Below the pieces are notes generated by a model, which was not told the origin of the DNA, did no database searches, and was given only the letters and a program-made list of their open reading frames with translations. A stretch of DNA of 64,000 nucleotides, taken from assembly GCA_029204225.1 (NCBI GenBank), contig CM055096.1, positions 66,500,370-66,564,369 of the forward strand, read 5' to 3'. Source of the DNA: Diphasiastrum complanatum. Its lineage: Eukaryota; Streptophyta; Lycopodiopsida; Lycopodiales; Lycopodiaceae. Both the position numbers and the translations under genes were made by a program. Shown here piece by piece: positions 44,201-54,258 of the stretch; the stretch's first letter is position 1, and each line of letters opens with the position of its first letter.

Positions 44201-47026
44201 TTTGGGAGAGGAAGATCTTCCAATGATGCACCACAAGAACATACATTTCTGTGTAGCCACTCATTCATTTGACTCCTCTTTTAATTTCTACAGCTATAGA
44301 AAAGGCATTTATTCCTGAATCCTCTGATGATTTTTTTGAATGGAAATATTCTAGTAGTGTCCAAAGACTACAATATCCTTTTCAGAGTTATCATTCACAC
44401 AAAGATCGTCAAAGATCATCAAGAGATTCAATTATCAAGATCATAAATACTCGACCATCAAAACACCATAAAAAAAATACGTATCTTTTTTAATTTTTTT
44501 GAGGTCCCATTTCCCGTTCCGGAACGGGCAACTAAGCCCTACACTATGGTGGAGGACTATCAACTTCTGAGATAATTTAAGCTGCTTAACTTGTTGTATA
44601 GCAAGGACTTGTGGCACAATGTTTTCGATGAAGATAGCTTTTCTCTGCATGCCCCTAGTTGTCTAAGACTCTCTGGGCGGACTCCATGAAGTAAACATTG
44701 TGGATCTTGTTTATTCTATTGGGCACTATTGTAGAATGATTACTGAAATAACTTTTTGGCTTGGTCAATGCTCTGTAAAATTTCTGTCCATTGATTTGGT
44801 TGTAGAGGCAAAATTCTGAAGTTTAAAAAATTTATCTTTCTGAGCAAGCTTCTTCAGTTGCGTCTCTAATATCTTAAGATTTGGTTCTTTTAGACTGTAG
44901 AATCCCATTTATGCAGATAGCAAGTCCTTCCGTGCACAGAGTGAAAGCTAACCGACCATGAAAAAGGACATGGACAATCAAGAGGAAGCATGCACTATTG
45001 TTTTTTCAATCTTTTGCATTCTTCCTCCTTTCCATTCTACTTATATTCTGTTTTCACAGTTGCAGGGTAAGTACTAAGAAGTTTGTTAAAACCACATTTC
45101 ATCAATTATTAATTTCTGCAACAATACCTTGACATCATTTGGGGCCATTGTTGCACAGAAATGCGTTTCTGAAACCGTGTTTCTCAGAAACACGTTTGTG
45201 GCATAGAAACGTGTTTAAAAAAAAAGCAATGGGGGGCCATTTAGTTATGATGTTACAATGGGTATAATTATGTTGATCTAGTGTCCAAAATGCTATTTAG
45301 AGATTTTGGCAAATTTAAAATGAGTTTGCTAAGTTCAAGCCTTCAAGGCAATGAGATAAAATAGGGAGAAGGCAAAATAAAAGTCGTCTTGTGAAAGATC
45401 CTCAATGAAGCTTCTAGAGGGCAAATAATTGGCCTTTTAGCAATGGGAACAAATTAGGACTGGGCAAGAGGGATCATGACGGGTAGGTAGTGGGACATTC
45501 TAATTTTTTATATCAAAGGAGCTAAAGTGTAAATCTAGGAGTTAATGCACCTGAACTGGACCATCCTGTACCCGAAACATTCGGCAACCTATACAGATGT
45601 AATGCCCTTAATTAGAGCTTTCATCTGATACCCATATTGCCCACAAAAAAATCAAAAAAAAAAACAAGAAAAAAACACATTTCTGAGAAACGCTACCAAA
45701 ATCCAGAAACGCGTTTCTGAACACGTTTCTAAACGCGTTTCTAGAAACGCAGTGCAACTATGTTTGGGACTTATTCAGGTGTTAGTTAGGACTATCAGAA
45801 TCTCTTTCTGATAAAGTTCTCACCCATGTCCAATCCTGAAAGGAGCAATGTTTTTCAGCCTCTTTAGATAGCTCTCATGTCAGTTGAAATAGTTGGCAAT
45901 TCGCCTGATGTTCATGTATGGTGTGATTACATCAAAATTCTCTGTGTTTCATTGCAATGAACTTTGTGCCTCTCTGGTAGAAAATTTCATGAGAAGGTTA
46001 ACTCTGGAACCAATGTACGACTTTACATTTCATTTATATTTTTCCTTTAGACACTCCTGGATTTTATGAAATTTTATCTTGGAATGTTGTTAAAGGTTTC
46101 TCAATTTTGATTCATTTGTTGATCTAAAAGGAGGGCTTTTCTCTAAGCATCCAAATAGCTTCGAACTCATAAAGCTAGTAAGTTGGGCGCATTGAGGAGA
46201 GGCTTATCTGGTTTTGCCGTATGGTGTTATCTGGGAGCAGCATGTGTTCATCCCTTCATTTGTTTGCTTGGTGTGCAGGGGAGACCATAATGCTTCAAAA
46301 ACTACTTTGGCTCCTTGGAAGCCCCCTCAAGCCTCAGGTAAAGGTTATTTAGGCTAATTTCTGGTCATCAAAGTTTTCTCATATGTTCTTTGTGACGCCG
46401 AGTGGAAAGCTGAAGACCTTAAGGATAGGACAGGTCGTCTTTACCAACACACCACTTAGGACCATCAAAGTTATTTTACAGTTTTTTTGTTGGGTATTAA
46501 CATCTCAGCATGTCATATTGCAATCTATTTATATAAAGACTCATATGGACTTGTCTATTAATATTCTTGAGCATAATCACGAAATCAATTTTAGTGCCTC
46601 TGATACGTATGACACCTGATTGTGTCTAGAGCCAGGAAGTGAGGAGTTTGAACATCGTCAAAATAAACCTCGCAGGTAGTCGTTCTTGTAGGTCCTTTGG
46701 AAGTTTTGAAAAAACAATGTGCTCAGTTAATTGGCCAAAGTACATAGTTTTTCATCTGTTATGCATGTTTAAGAGAATGTAGAACAATGAGCCTTTTCAT
46801 AGTTTCAGATGACAAGGGCTAGAATTGTTTTTCTGAGTTTCCTAGTCTAGAAGACTTTCAGATGTTAAAAGGTTACGTAGCACTTTTGATGACGTTATTT
46901 AAATTCTCGTGCAGTGAATCTACAGAATGAGCTAGTCATCAACCAATAACTTGCTTCACTTAATCATTGCTTATTTGTTTCGGCATGTGACCTGTCAGAT
47001 ATTCGGAGATGAACTTCGGGCATTAA
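29455..47026 (+). CDS. MLN51: MLN51/CASC3 (Barentsz)-like exon junction complex protein
   Basis: This is a core exon-junction-complex factor that binds eIF4A3 on spliced mRNA. Ten coding exons: 29455-30008, 30898-30994, 31321-31562, 32356-33188, 33429-33546, 42388-42523, 42825-42844, 46279-46337, 46630-46675 and 46999-47026. The sum is 2133 nt (710 aa plus TAA), all phases agree and every intron is GT-AG. Residues 1-155 are acidic. The Btz domain starts near residue 159 (EPFVVPTAGAFYMHDDRFRE) and continues across exon 2 (GRKLWEAKDDKRWVHDMFEE) into an Arg-Gly tract in exon 3. Exon 4 encodes a Ser/Pro/Gln-rich disordered region. The C-terminus QNKPRRYSEMNFGH matches plant homologues. The start codon sits in the good context GGAAATGGC. 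The very large introns are the oddity. Confidence 0.93.
34093..34343. mobile_element. hAT-like MITE 1 (CATAGAA ends)
   Basis: It begins CATAGAATTAATGAACCGT and ends ACCGTGGGTTCTATGGA. It is rich in AACCGTGG/CCACGGTT words in both orientations. The flanks GTCTAGTC (34085-34092) and CTCTAGTC (34344-34351) form an 8-bp target duplication with one mismatch, fitting hAT. The centre is a TTAATTAA-rich spacer. It has no coding capacity. Confidence 0.7.
34470..35009. mobile_element. hAT-like MITE 2, same family, 540 bp
   Basis: It begins CATAGAATTAACGTACCGT and ends ACCGTGGGTTCTATG. The flanks CTTGAAAT (34462-34469) and CTTGAAAC (35010-35017) form an 8-bp target duplication with one mismatch. The terminal AACCGTGG blocks match MITE 1. 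The middle (about 34670-34910) has expanded short repeats of the AAATCATCTGTATCATCTGTC type that MITE 1 lacks. Confidence 0.75.
35036..35280. mobile_element. CpG-rich MITE-like element
   Basis: GC- and CpG-rich ends (GGTGCGTCCGAACGCGCGTC and, inverted, GATGCGCGTCCGGGCCAGAC) surround an A/T-rich centre. The possible 8-bp target duplication is CTATATAC/ATATATAC with one mismatch. The terminal bases are only loosely inverted (CTAAGG versus TTAGGG). It differs from its AT-rich surroundings in composition. Confidence 0.5.
35971..36001. repeat. (TA)n(TG)n microsatellite
   Basis: Short compound TA/TG run in MLN51 intron 5. Confidence 0.9.
36049..36240 (+). other. Exon-like open frame in intron 5, unknown
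   Basis: The open frame encodes NKEKVYIQAYEKYGADDAQK, then SLRLSNSIVVANMKTFDEYT and a basic end, and stops at TAA. It reads like real protein rather than random AT-rich DNA. It is preceded by T-rich sequence ending in TTTTGTAG, a plausible splice acceptor. No upstream partner exon was recognised and I do not know the family. It may be a captured gene fragment, or an alternative terminal exon of MLN51. Confidence 0.35.
36241..37126. other. Intron 5 DNA, no assigned feature
   Basis: The plus-strand open frame 36461-36967 is long for AT-rich DNA but shows no domain. A patch near 36262-36290 (GGAACGTATTGTACAAAACG) resembles 41997-42017, possibly ends of an older insertion. Not secure. Confidence 0.3.
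37127..37505 (-). repeat. Copia-3 3' LTR
   Basis: Similar to 40157-40536 over its length with scattered substitutions and small indels, for example GGGGCGCCAGCC versus GGGGCGCCAACC. The outer end reads ACAAATTCTAG where the partner has TGAAATTCTAG, so the terminal dinucleotide is mutated or the boundary is rearranged. The inner end abuts integrase sequence directly. Confidence 0.9.
38770..39463 (-). pseudogene. Copia-3 gag
   Basis: Starts MAGLNDAVLPESSKLDRKNY near 39445 and continues to AAGPKEAWDILKELV. After a break, 39083-38920 gives GELVTDYFTRVKDLRGQLIA and SVLVSIVLNSLPLAYQNFV. This is the UBN2-type gag. The part after 38920 is replaced by the Gypsy patch, and the zinc knuckle region is degenerate. 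Confidence 0.85.
38815..38915 (-). other. Gypsy integrase patch within Copia-3 gag
   Basis: The minus strand reads NQTPFQLVYGQDVIMPIEFL. This is the hallmark of the C-terminal part of a Ty3/gypsy integrase (P-F-x-L-V-Y-G ... M-P-I-E), not of Copia. It lies between Copia gag (YQNFVMMLSLWE) and the Lys-rich stretch before the CCHC region. It is either a short insertion or a gag-gypsy chimera made by template switching. Confidence 0.75.
39590..39810. repeat. Tandem repeat, about 42-bp unit, in Copia-3 leader
   Basis: About five imperfect copies of a unit built on GAAAAAACAGCAGCAAACAG and GTCTGTTTCAGGTC; one copy is shortened to about 25 bp. It lies in the untranslated leader between primer site and gag. 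An open frame crosses it because the unit length is a multiple of three. Confidence 0.85.
40105..40132. repeat. (TC)n microsatellite next to Copia-3 PBS
   Basis: A short TC run 12 bp from the primer-binding site. Confidence 0.95.
40145..40156 (-). promoter_or_regulatory. Copia-3 tRNA-Met primer-binding site
   Basis: The minus strand reads TGGTATCAGAGC directly after the LTR end TAGAATTTCA. Matches the initiator tRNA-Met 3' end. Confidence 0.92.
40157..40536 (-). repeat. Copia-3 5' LTR
   Basis: On the minus strand it runs from TGATAGTTTGGCC (40536) to CTAGAATTTCA (40157), so it keeps TG..CA ends. A TTATTACCTATATTGGG region is shared with the left LTR. Confidence 0.9.
40815..41133 (-). repeat. 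Duplicated Copia RNase H tail, copy 1
   Basis: Very similar to 41550-41857 in the same orientation, for example CACAATACAGCGGTTGATAA and CTGCCATTGTAACTACT in both. The content is minus-strand Copia RNase H. The copy has small indels and is truncated at the left, without the QVADAFTK motif. Confidence 0.85.
41196..41253. repeat. (GA)n microsatellite
   Basis: Uninterrupted GA run of about 29 units. A second, shorter GA run occurs at 41333-41351 inside a repeat of the same flanking unit. Confidence 0.97.
41254..41424. repeat. Two direct copies of an about 80-bp unit after GA runs
   Basis: TAGGGGTTTAAGGGTTGACTT ... CTAGTCTAGTACAGAATGAA occurs at 41254-41320 and again at 41354-41420, each preceded by a GA run. 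The microsatellite plus flank was duplicated in tandem. It lies where the 3' LTR of the RNase H copy 2 element should be. Confidence 0.9.
41457..41860 (-). pseudogene. Copia RNase H tail, copy 2, with PPT and LTR start
   Basis: The minus strand encodes RTKHIEI-type and FCESEDQVADAFTKSLGRI (41558-41528 for the tail). A polypurine tract TTGAGGAAGAG then leads to TGTTAGAATTTC at 41457, an LTR start running leftward. Only the end of the polyprotein is present. It is a second Copia, distinct from Copia-3. Confidence 0.8.
42825..42844 (+). other. MLN51 micro-exon (20 nt)
   Basis: Flanked by TTTTTTGCAG and GTAAGG, it encodes SLSPGK plus two bases. It is needed to keep phase between exon 6 (phase 0) and exon 8 (phase 2), which supports it. 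Transcript evidence would settle it. Confidence 0.7.
43000..43490. repeat. Three-copy tandem repeat, about 190-bp unit
   Basis: Units share GTTGGCAAGTTGGATACAAA, CTTTATTACTCAGGAGAAAG and TAGAAGCGCCAA. The first copy lacks the AGATTCCAGAACATACTGCA block found in the second and third. It lies in MLN51 intron 7. Confidence 0.9.
43532..44536. mobile_element. hAT-like non-autonomous element, perfect 8-bp TSD
   Basis: Perfect 8-bp duplications CCCTACAC at 43524-43531 and 44537-44544 flank ends that are inverted: CTTAGACACCCGTTCCG and, on the other strand, CTTAGTTGCCCGTTCCGG. Length 1005 bp. The inside has stretches of weak coding potential but no transposase domain that I recognise. The 8-bp duplication and short TIRs fit the hAT superfamily. 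Confidence 0.85.
45146..45762. mobile_element. hAT-like MITE with AAACGCGTTTCT ends
   Basis: The ends CATTGTTGCAC and, inverted, CATAGTTGCAC are followed on both sides by repeated GCGTTTCTGAAACG/AGAAACGCGTTT words. The flanks TTTGGGGC (45138-45145) and TTTGGGAC (45763-45770) give an 8-bp duplication with one mismatch. About 617 bp, non-coding, in MLN51 intron 7. Confidence 0.75.
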
Positions 47027-50000
47027 AGACTGCTGATTCAATTTGTTGTATCTTTTGCAAGTTAATTTTCTCCAAAGGTAACTGTATTATGAGATTATAT
47101 TAAAGTTTTTGAGACGCTTTGAGAGACTTCAGTTTCTCAGAGTAGAGATGGGATTGCTTGGATTACGGGGGAAAATGTGTTTTACTTTGAGTCCGTCACA
47201 GAAAGTCCACTCTTTTGCAGGGTTTCTTGTAGGTGTGGTTGCTGAGGTGTGCATTACCTCAGCAGATTTTCCAGTCAATCCCTTTTAGCTGGTATGCAAA
47301 ATCTTTGACTGGATGTTGTTGCTATTGTTATACATCTGCAAATAACAAATTAACAGACTAAATTGCTTCTTAGATAGCCTTTGATAGAGACTATGCGAAG
47401 CTGGGTTTTTATATCATAAACTTCCTCATCACAATCTTTTGTTGAGATCAATCGCAGTGAATATCCTCTTTGCTTTATTTTCTTTGTTCTTGCTGGGATG
47501 TCTAGCCAGGTGCACAACTGAGTTTGAAGCCTCATCAGGCTCTTCTTGATTGTTGAAAATTTATCTTGAACACATAAATGGGATGGTTTGAGGATAAGAT
47601 ATGAATCTTATTTGCCTTGTTTGATACCTTTCTGAACCCCATGGCTGATGTTAGACCGATTGTGTGGCTGAATATTGCTTTCAAGGGTCATATCCTTAAA
47701 ATATCTTGTTACAAAGTACCGGTAAAACATCTTACATGCCGATACTCTGTGTGAGTCCCAGTTTGTCAGTGAAGGCTCAGGGTGCATATTGAGCAATATC
47801 TGATGTGGACTTGGAAGGGGACAACATATATGCTATCAAAGGATCGCTTTTAGCGGCAAGTCGTACATGCAAGATGCAATCAAAAGGAAGTCGTATACTT
47901 GTGTCCCTTCCATGTCCTTCTGATACTCAGCCTATGTGGTACACATTTTTCTTGATATCTCATTCTTAAGTTGGAGGAGACTCTAAATTTTTTGAAAGTG
48001 ATTCCATTCTAGTTCGATTTGATGGATATTTGAAATATTTGCAAATTGAAGGTTGCAGTCACTCTTTTCCCTTGTTTTGTGAACAGGTGAATAATGCCAG
48101 AAGATCAGCTTGAAACAAGTTACAACAATGTAAAGTTGTGTAGGTTCAGCTATGGACCGTAGTTCATGTGATGATGTTTGCAAGAGGTTACACCAACCTT
48201 TTATATATGGAAAACCTAATTGGTTCCTTTTCCTATCAGCAGTTGAGATATTTGTGTGCAAACCTGTCAAGCGTGTGATTCAGATTTATATGTCGTTGTA
48301 TTGTGGCTTTTAATCTCTTGGTCACTTATGTTGTTCGTAGCATTAAAGTACATCTAAATTTATTTGTTCTTCTTTGAGATTCTTATCAGATGCATTCCAG
48401 AGCCTTGATGTTTTAGAATATGTGGTGGAACGCCATGGGCTGGCGTTTGGAGGCTCTTGTGCAACTTAGGACATGAAAGTGATTGTTGTTGAATTGTAAG
48501 CATCATCAATATCCAATTCGACTGGATTTGATTGGAATATAGTAGATTAAACTTGAAAGGATTTTCTTCAATTGAATTGAATTTTCTTAACGAGTCCCCA
48601 TTTTAATTTGATACGTTTTGCACATAGGGGTAGTAGGCTTGTTCAGAACACTGAAACAGCATTCAACATCTTGTAAAAAGATAAAACTGAACTAAGTTTT
48701 TATGCTCTGAATTCCTTTGGGATCTTATGGATAAATCTCAGGATCGATGTCCTTAACTAAATTGAATTCTGTTCGCGAGTCCGCATTTTGCCTTAATGCA
48801 TCTTGCATGCATATAGGGCTTGTAGGCTTCTTGAAAACACCCCCAGTCGATTTTCTTCAGATAAATAAACTCTCTTTGTAGTCCTGCCTTTTTCTTGATA
48901 GATCTTGCAAGTAGGGCTATTAGTTCTCTTCTTTTGAACAACCCCCAAGTAGCATTTTGTCTTGTAATAAGTCACAAAGTATACTACGTTTCCATGGTCT
49001 ATTGAAAGACCTAGAGTCTTATGGGCTCTTTTTAGCTGTGGAAGATGCAATAACATGGAGATAGCGAGTACATTAGGTTGATTGTGGTGACGGAGGCATA
49101 AAGGAAATTGACCATATTTAAACAATTGTGGTACACAGTCTCTTCTTGGTTAACGAGTGCCCCATTGATGAGGAAAGTGTTGTAACTTGAATAGTCACAT
49201 ATGGAAGAACATATTTCAAGTGTGAGCTCATAATGTGATTTTTTTTTATGAGATTTTCGGAAGTTTTTCTTGCCTCTTCTTTATGTTCTTTGATGTTTTT
49301 CTTATCCAAATGTTATGGTTAAATTAGTGAGAGATTATGGTTGTAATAAGTTTCTTGCTCTAACTATAGTCAGGGCATATGAATTTCTAGTTTTTGTAAG
49401 TGATTTGTGGTTCTTTTAGAAAAATTATAAAACAGAGCTCTATCCCAAGTATACTTTGCCCACACGTGGGCGTGGGCAGGCAATTTCGCTGGGAAAGCCC
49501 AAACATGCTACAGCACCACTTCTGCATGGGCCAATTCCAAGTGGTTGTGGTCGTTTTTGCACTACATCCTATGTAGTCTCTTCCTCTTGTACATTTTCAC
49601 TTGCAAATCTGACGTAGGACTTATTATGATCCATTGAAACAAGCACATTTTGGGATTGACTCCACCAAGTACTTAAAACTTTGATTATTGTGATGAATTT
49701 GTGTGTATATATCCGTGCAATTTTGATCCATAGACTATTGTTGTAAGCTTTTTAACATCATCCATGAGAAATCTGGGAACATAACAAAGAATGATGAGCA
49801 TTTTATCATGCTTTTATTGATTTTGCAAGTGTGAACAAGACGAGCTATCAAATATTTGTCACTCTCTCAAGCTATCAACCATTCTGAAGTTGGATATCAT
49901 GAATGATTGCCTACCCAAATTTGGAATCTTTGTTCAACCTTACAACTTGCCTTCTTGCCTTTACGAATGTGGTTAAGAAAAAATCTATTTGACAATCAAT

Positions 50001-51600
50001 ATATTAGCTTGGCCCCGGACAAGTTTTCAATCCAAAACTCATTAAAATCCCTTGATATTTTTATTGCCAACTTTCAAGCAATATAATGTGAAGGGGTAAA
50101 AGTAATGTTTTTGTTATTATCATGTATTGACATTTTTGCTATGGTCATATGGGTTTTTATGAATCCTGTAACTCATATAGTAGTCTTGAAAATAGACAGG
50201 AAAAATGAATCTAGTGTTATTCACATCTAAATGGCTTTTATATATGAATTGGTATATGTGCATATGAACAACATTCGAAATCGGTCATATTAATGTTATT
50301 TCTTAGATATTGACTTGTTCAATACTAGGCAGAATTTGTAGTATATTTTCTAAAATTTGGAGTCCTTTAAGACATTGCTTAGTCCATTTCTAGAAGAAGA
50401 ACAAGTCATATCAATTTCTCTTTCAAGAGAAACATTTTGAGGGTACATTTTGGTTGACATTATTGCACCTTGGATCTCTTACATTGTTTTTTTCATTAAT
50501 TTGCGATTTAAGGACTTTTCACAAGGTCAATGATTAAAGTTCGCTTTGTTTCCCTAACTATTAATTTATTGATGTCACAAATGCATGAAACACTCAATGC
50601 TTTATTTTTTCTTCTTTTGGGTATGCTTAATAATTTGTTGATGTTATTGGCAAATACAACATTAAACCTTTGTTTAGATTGCTTTTAAAAAATGTAACAT
50701 AAACTCAATAGAACATCACATTTTGTCCTTGTAAGGCCATATTTCCAAGTAAAATGTTGGCCTTTTTTCGAGATAATATACATGTATCCAACAAATTTCA
50801 TTATCTCAATGTGTTGCTTAATGACATCGGCTTCTCTTCACCTATATGCGATGTGGATGAGAGCATTATTGGTGTCACAACAATTGACCTGGAGAAAAGT
50901 ACGTCCTTTCAGGTTCAAAAAGTTTTATTAAGAAAATCTACTACAAGACTAATGGCTCTAAGCTTCAATGCAAGGATTTCCCATGCCATTCTTATGTGGT
51001 TTTAGACTCAAATGTCACTTTGCAAGCTAAGAGAAACTTGAAGGGAAGTAATTCCAAAAGGGCAAAGCATCAAGGACAGACAACAATCTTGAAGAGCAAA
51101 CAACCACGTTGAAAGGAAATCTTTGAACTCATGAAAGTTTGTTTGAACTATTACAATCATATAAAATATAGTTAGTGAATTATATAAGATAAAGTTACTC
51201 CTCTCTCACTTCTCAAACAAGTATGAATGTGGAGAATGCAAGAAAAGACAATTTTCATCTTGTGTTAGAAGACTAGGAATACATACAAATGTATGATTGT
51301 GAATCTCTCTCACTATCTACTTCAATATCAAAAAAATCTTCAGGTCCATTTTCATCTTATGCCAAAAAGAAGCAAAAAATAAGTCATTTGAAAAACTAGT
51401 GAGCCCCTGGAATAGAAAAAGGCAATGAAACCTTGTCAATATGCTATGCTTGTTGCCAACCTCCACAGCTGGGTCCGGTTCTCAATATCAACCAACAAAT
51501 CTCAACCTTGGATGGTTTCTATAGAAGTCCATATCAGCCGATTCTACATACATGGCGGTTCTTGAGAAATTTCATACTAGCTGGTTTGGGTTATTAGAAT
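47027..51600. other. MLN51 3' UTR side and non-coding DNA
   Basis: The first few hundred bases should hold the MLN51 3' UTR; no polyadenylation site was fixed. The rest is AT-rich without recognised genes. Three loose repeats built on GAGTCC(C/G)CATTTT and TAGGG(C/G)T(A/T)GTAGGCTT-like words occur between 48545 and 48960. The open frame 50754-51005 has no domain. Confidence 0.4.
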
Positions 51601-53224
51601 GAGGTTGATGTCTGGGTTGAGTGCCCACATTGAGAGGCTTAATCCAAACAAGTATCGCCAAATAGTAGAACATGGATAATACATTGTATATCTCAGGCAT
51701 CATAATGAGGAGCACCAATATTGCAATGACATTGAATTAGCATATGATATATATCTTAGAACAACATGAACATACATTGGTACTGTTGAAAAAAGTGAAG
51801 CAAAGCTCTATGTAGAAATTTCCACTGAAAAGTCTTCAAGTTGCCAATTTGCATATGTCAAAATTTATGGAATCTTTTATTCCATAATATATCACCTACG
51901 TCACTCATGTTCCATCAAGAATTTATTATAAAAACCAGAGGAGCGAATACAAGATCATATCACTCAAGATACTTTGAAGCAAGGACTCTTTTTGCATTGA
52001 CAAACCAAATAATACATAAATCTTGATGCACCACTTGGGCTTTTGTAGGGCATCCTTTTCAATGTTGCAACAAATTGACATGGAAGTCTGAAAGCAAATG
52101 AACTCCATGTGGTAAGGAAAGTGGTTTGACAAAGCCTTAATAGATAGTGATCAAGACCTTTGTGGATCTTGATATAACTTTGTGTAAGTCACTATAGGGT
52201 TGCAAAAACCTTGGGTTTCACCTCTAATCACAACTCACATATGTGTACTTTGTGTACCACAATATTTTTTCCAAGGAAGCTAGTGGAAGGAAGATTGTTT
52301 AAGTTGGAAGATAATATTGCTTTTGAGAGTGTGGACTTGGCAAAGGAGGAGATCACTCAAGTGGAGACCTTGTCAAAGTGTGATCTTGCTAGCATTGAGG
52401 AGGAGCATCAAAGAGAGGAAGATCTTGAGGATCAGCCTCAAAAACCGAGAGCTCCAAGGAGGTCCTCAATGACAAAGGCCGAGTCATCAAATTGCATGCA
52501 AATTTTCCATTCAATGTGCATCTTGCAAGAGTTGAGAGCATTGGAGATGCTACTATCTTTGATTTGTTCATAGATAGTGTTACTAGACATGAAGTGACTT
52601 GTCTCTTATCTTTAATATTGGTGATGTTTAGTACTTTATGTAGATATGACAAGACAATGAAGTTGAATGCTTTCCAATCTACATTTGTTGTTGATAAAGC
52701 AATTTCATTGGATAACTATTTGTGTAATAGTTTGGAAAATGGTGTCATAAAAGGAAAAACATCATTCAATGTAATGTACTTGAGATTCTTTGTCTACATG
52801 CTTTGTGCATGATCATTCCAATGTCAGGACTAAAGATTATCCTACTTCAATGATAGAAATAATGGTAGTGTTTTGCTCTTGAAGTAGAGATTGTAGAATC
52901 TACATGTTTTCCACCAAAGAAGCTGTCAATGGTGGAAATGTGATCTTTCATGAGTGGAAGACCAACAACCTTGAAGAAGTACCTTTGAATCAGCACCTTA
53001 TTCAACTCATTGATGGAGAGGAGCCGAGTCAAGTTCAAGGAAAAAGTGAAGAGTTGAGAACTCCAAGGAGACCTTCAAAGTCCAAGATGGAGATATCAAG
53101 GCTCAAGTTCATTGGTAAAGGAAGGAAATGTGAGGAGAGTGACATATCTCATGGATTCATCAATCCATTTGGTGTTTTTAGGAAAAATACTAGGAATTCT
53201 TCTTCAGAGAAGATGAAAGTTTGA
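51601..53224 (+). pseudogene. Decayed coding-like region, family unknown
   Basis: Protein-like text in more than one frame with stops: VEHG, stop, YIVYLRHHNEEHQY near 51670, NDIELAYDIYLRTT, then 52250-52440 FKLEDNIAFESVDLAKEEIT followed by an acidic stretch. A second stretch (52904-53224) gives VIFHEWKTNNLEEVPLNQHL and a basic Ser-rich end. The PRAPRRSS and LRTPRRPS parts resemble each other, so it may contain a repeated module. I do not recognise the family. Confidence 0.35.
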
Positions 53225-53589
53225 ATAAATCAAACTAATATCAATGTCTTCAATCGTGTCTGATTCTGGTCTATGTAGAGCAGTTTCTACTTTGATTGAA
53301 TAAAGCATGCGGATTTAGGAGATAAATGTGTGAATGTGATAGACAATTTTAGATAATTAAAACAACTGAGAAAAATCATCCGTTGAGAAACTTTGATCAA
53401 TCGAATTTTTATGATTCAGATTCAGATTCTTCTGTATACATCTCTTGCTGCCTTGTTGTTTACAATGAGTAAGTGCACACGTATTTATATTGTCACAGGA
53501 TAGGTCTTTTGGCATTCTTCCTTCTGTAACAGTCGATCTAACCATTAAGATGGTTGATATTCAACAATGTTCTGTTTCCAGACTCGAAA

Positions 53590-53800
53590 GGTTAGTGTTC
53601 GAGACAATTTATTGTTCGAGACAATTTATCTGTCGAGACACTTTATTGTTCGATACAATTTATCTGTCGAGACAATTTTTCAGTTGAGGCGGTTTATCTG
53701 TTGAGATAATTTATTGTTCGAGTTCGAGTTCGAATAAGAATAAAAATGTTTCGAGTTCGAACAAGAATAAAAATGTTTTGAGTTCGATTTCGAATTCAAG
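53590..53800. repeat. Short tandem repeats, GTTCGAGACAATTTAT type
   Basis: Repeats of (G)TTCGAGACAATTTATCTGTC with variants run from about 53590 to 53720. They are followed by two copies of CGAGTTCGAACAAGAATAAAAATG-like sequence. They lie in the probable 3' LTR region of the Copia RNase H fragment next to them. Confidence 0.85.
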
Positions 53801-53867
53801 TTCAAGTTTCTCAGCCTTTGTCAATTAGACTATGCACTTTGTTGGTAGAACCGAGATTTGTCTGTTG

Positions 53868-54245
53868 AGGTGTTCTACAGCTCCCTCAAAGTGGGTAGTT
53901 GGATTAACCCCAATCTTCTTCGCTGCTTCTCAAACAAAGCTTTATTGAGTGGCTTTGTAAAGATATCAGCTGTCATTTCCTCTGTAGGTATGAAGACTGG
54001 CTTCAGTATCTTCTTTTCAACTAAGTCCCGAATAACATGATACTTGATAGCTATATGTTTCGTTTTTGAATGAAACACATGATCTTTTGTAAGATAGATT
54101 GCTGAAGTATTATCCATTAGTAAGACATAAGGTTCAGAAATAGTTTCGTCAAATCCTTCCAACATTTGTTTGATCCATATCAACTCATTTGCCATCTTAG
54201 CTACTGCTACATATTCAGCCTCACATGAAGATTGAGCTAACTATA
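53868..54245 (-). pseudogene. Copia RNase H fragment
   Basis: The minus strand reads SSCEAEYVAVAKMANELIWI, then LLMDNTSAIYLTKDHVFHSK, TKHIAIKYHVIRDLV and TADIFTKPLNKALFEK. This is the RNase H end of a Copia polyprotein. The frame is open over about 107 codons. The upstream part is missing; a plus-strand gag scrap begins within 15 bp. Confidence 0.92.
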
Positions 54246-54258
54246 TGATTTGAGCGAC

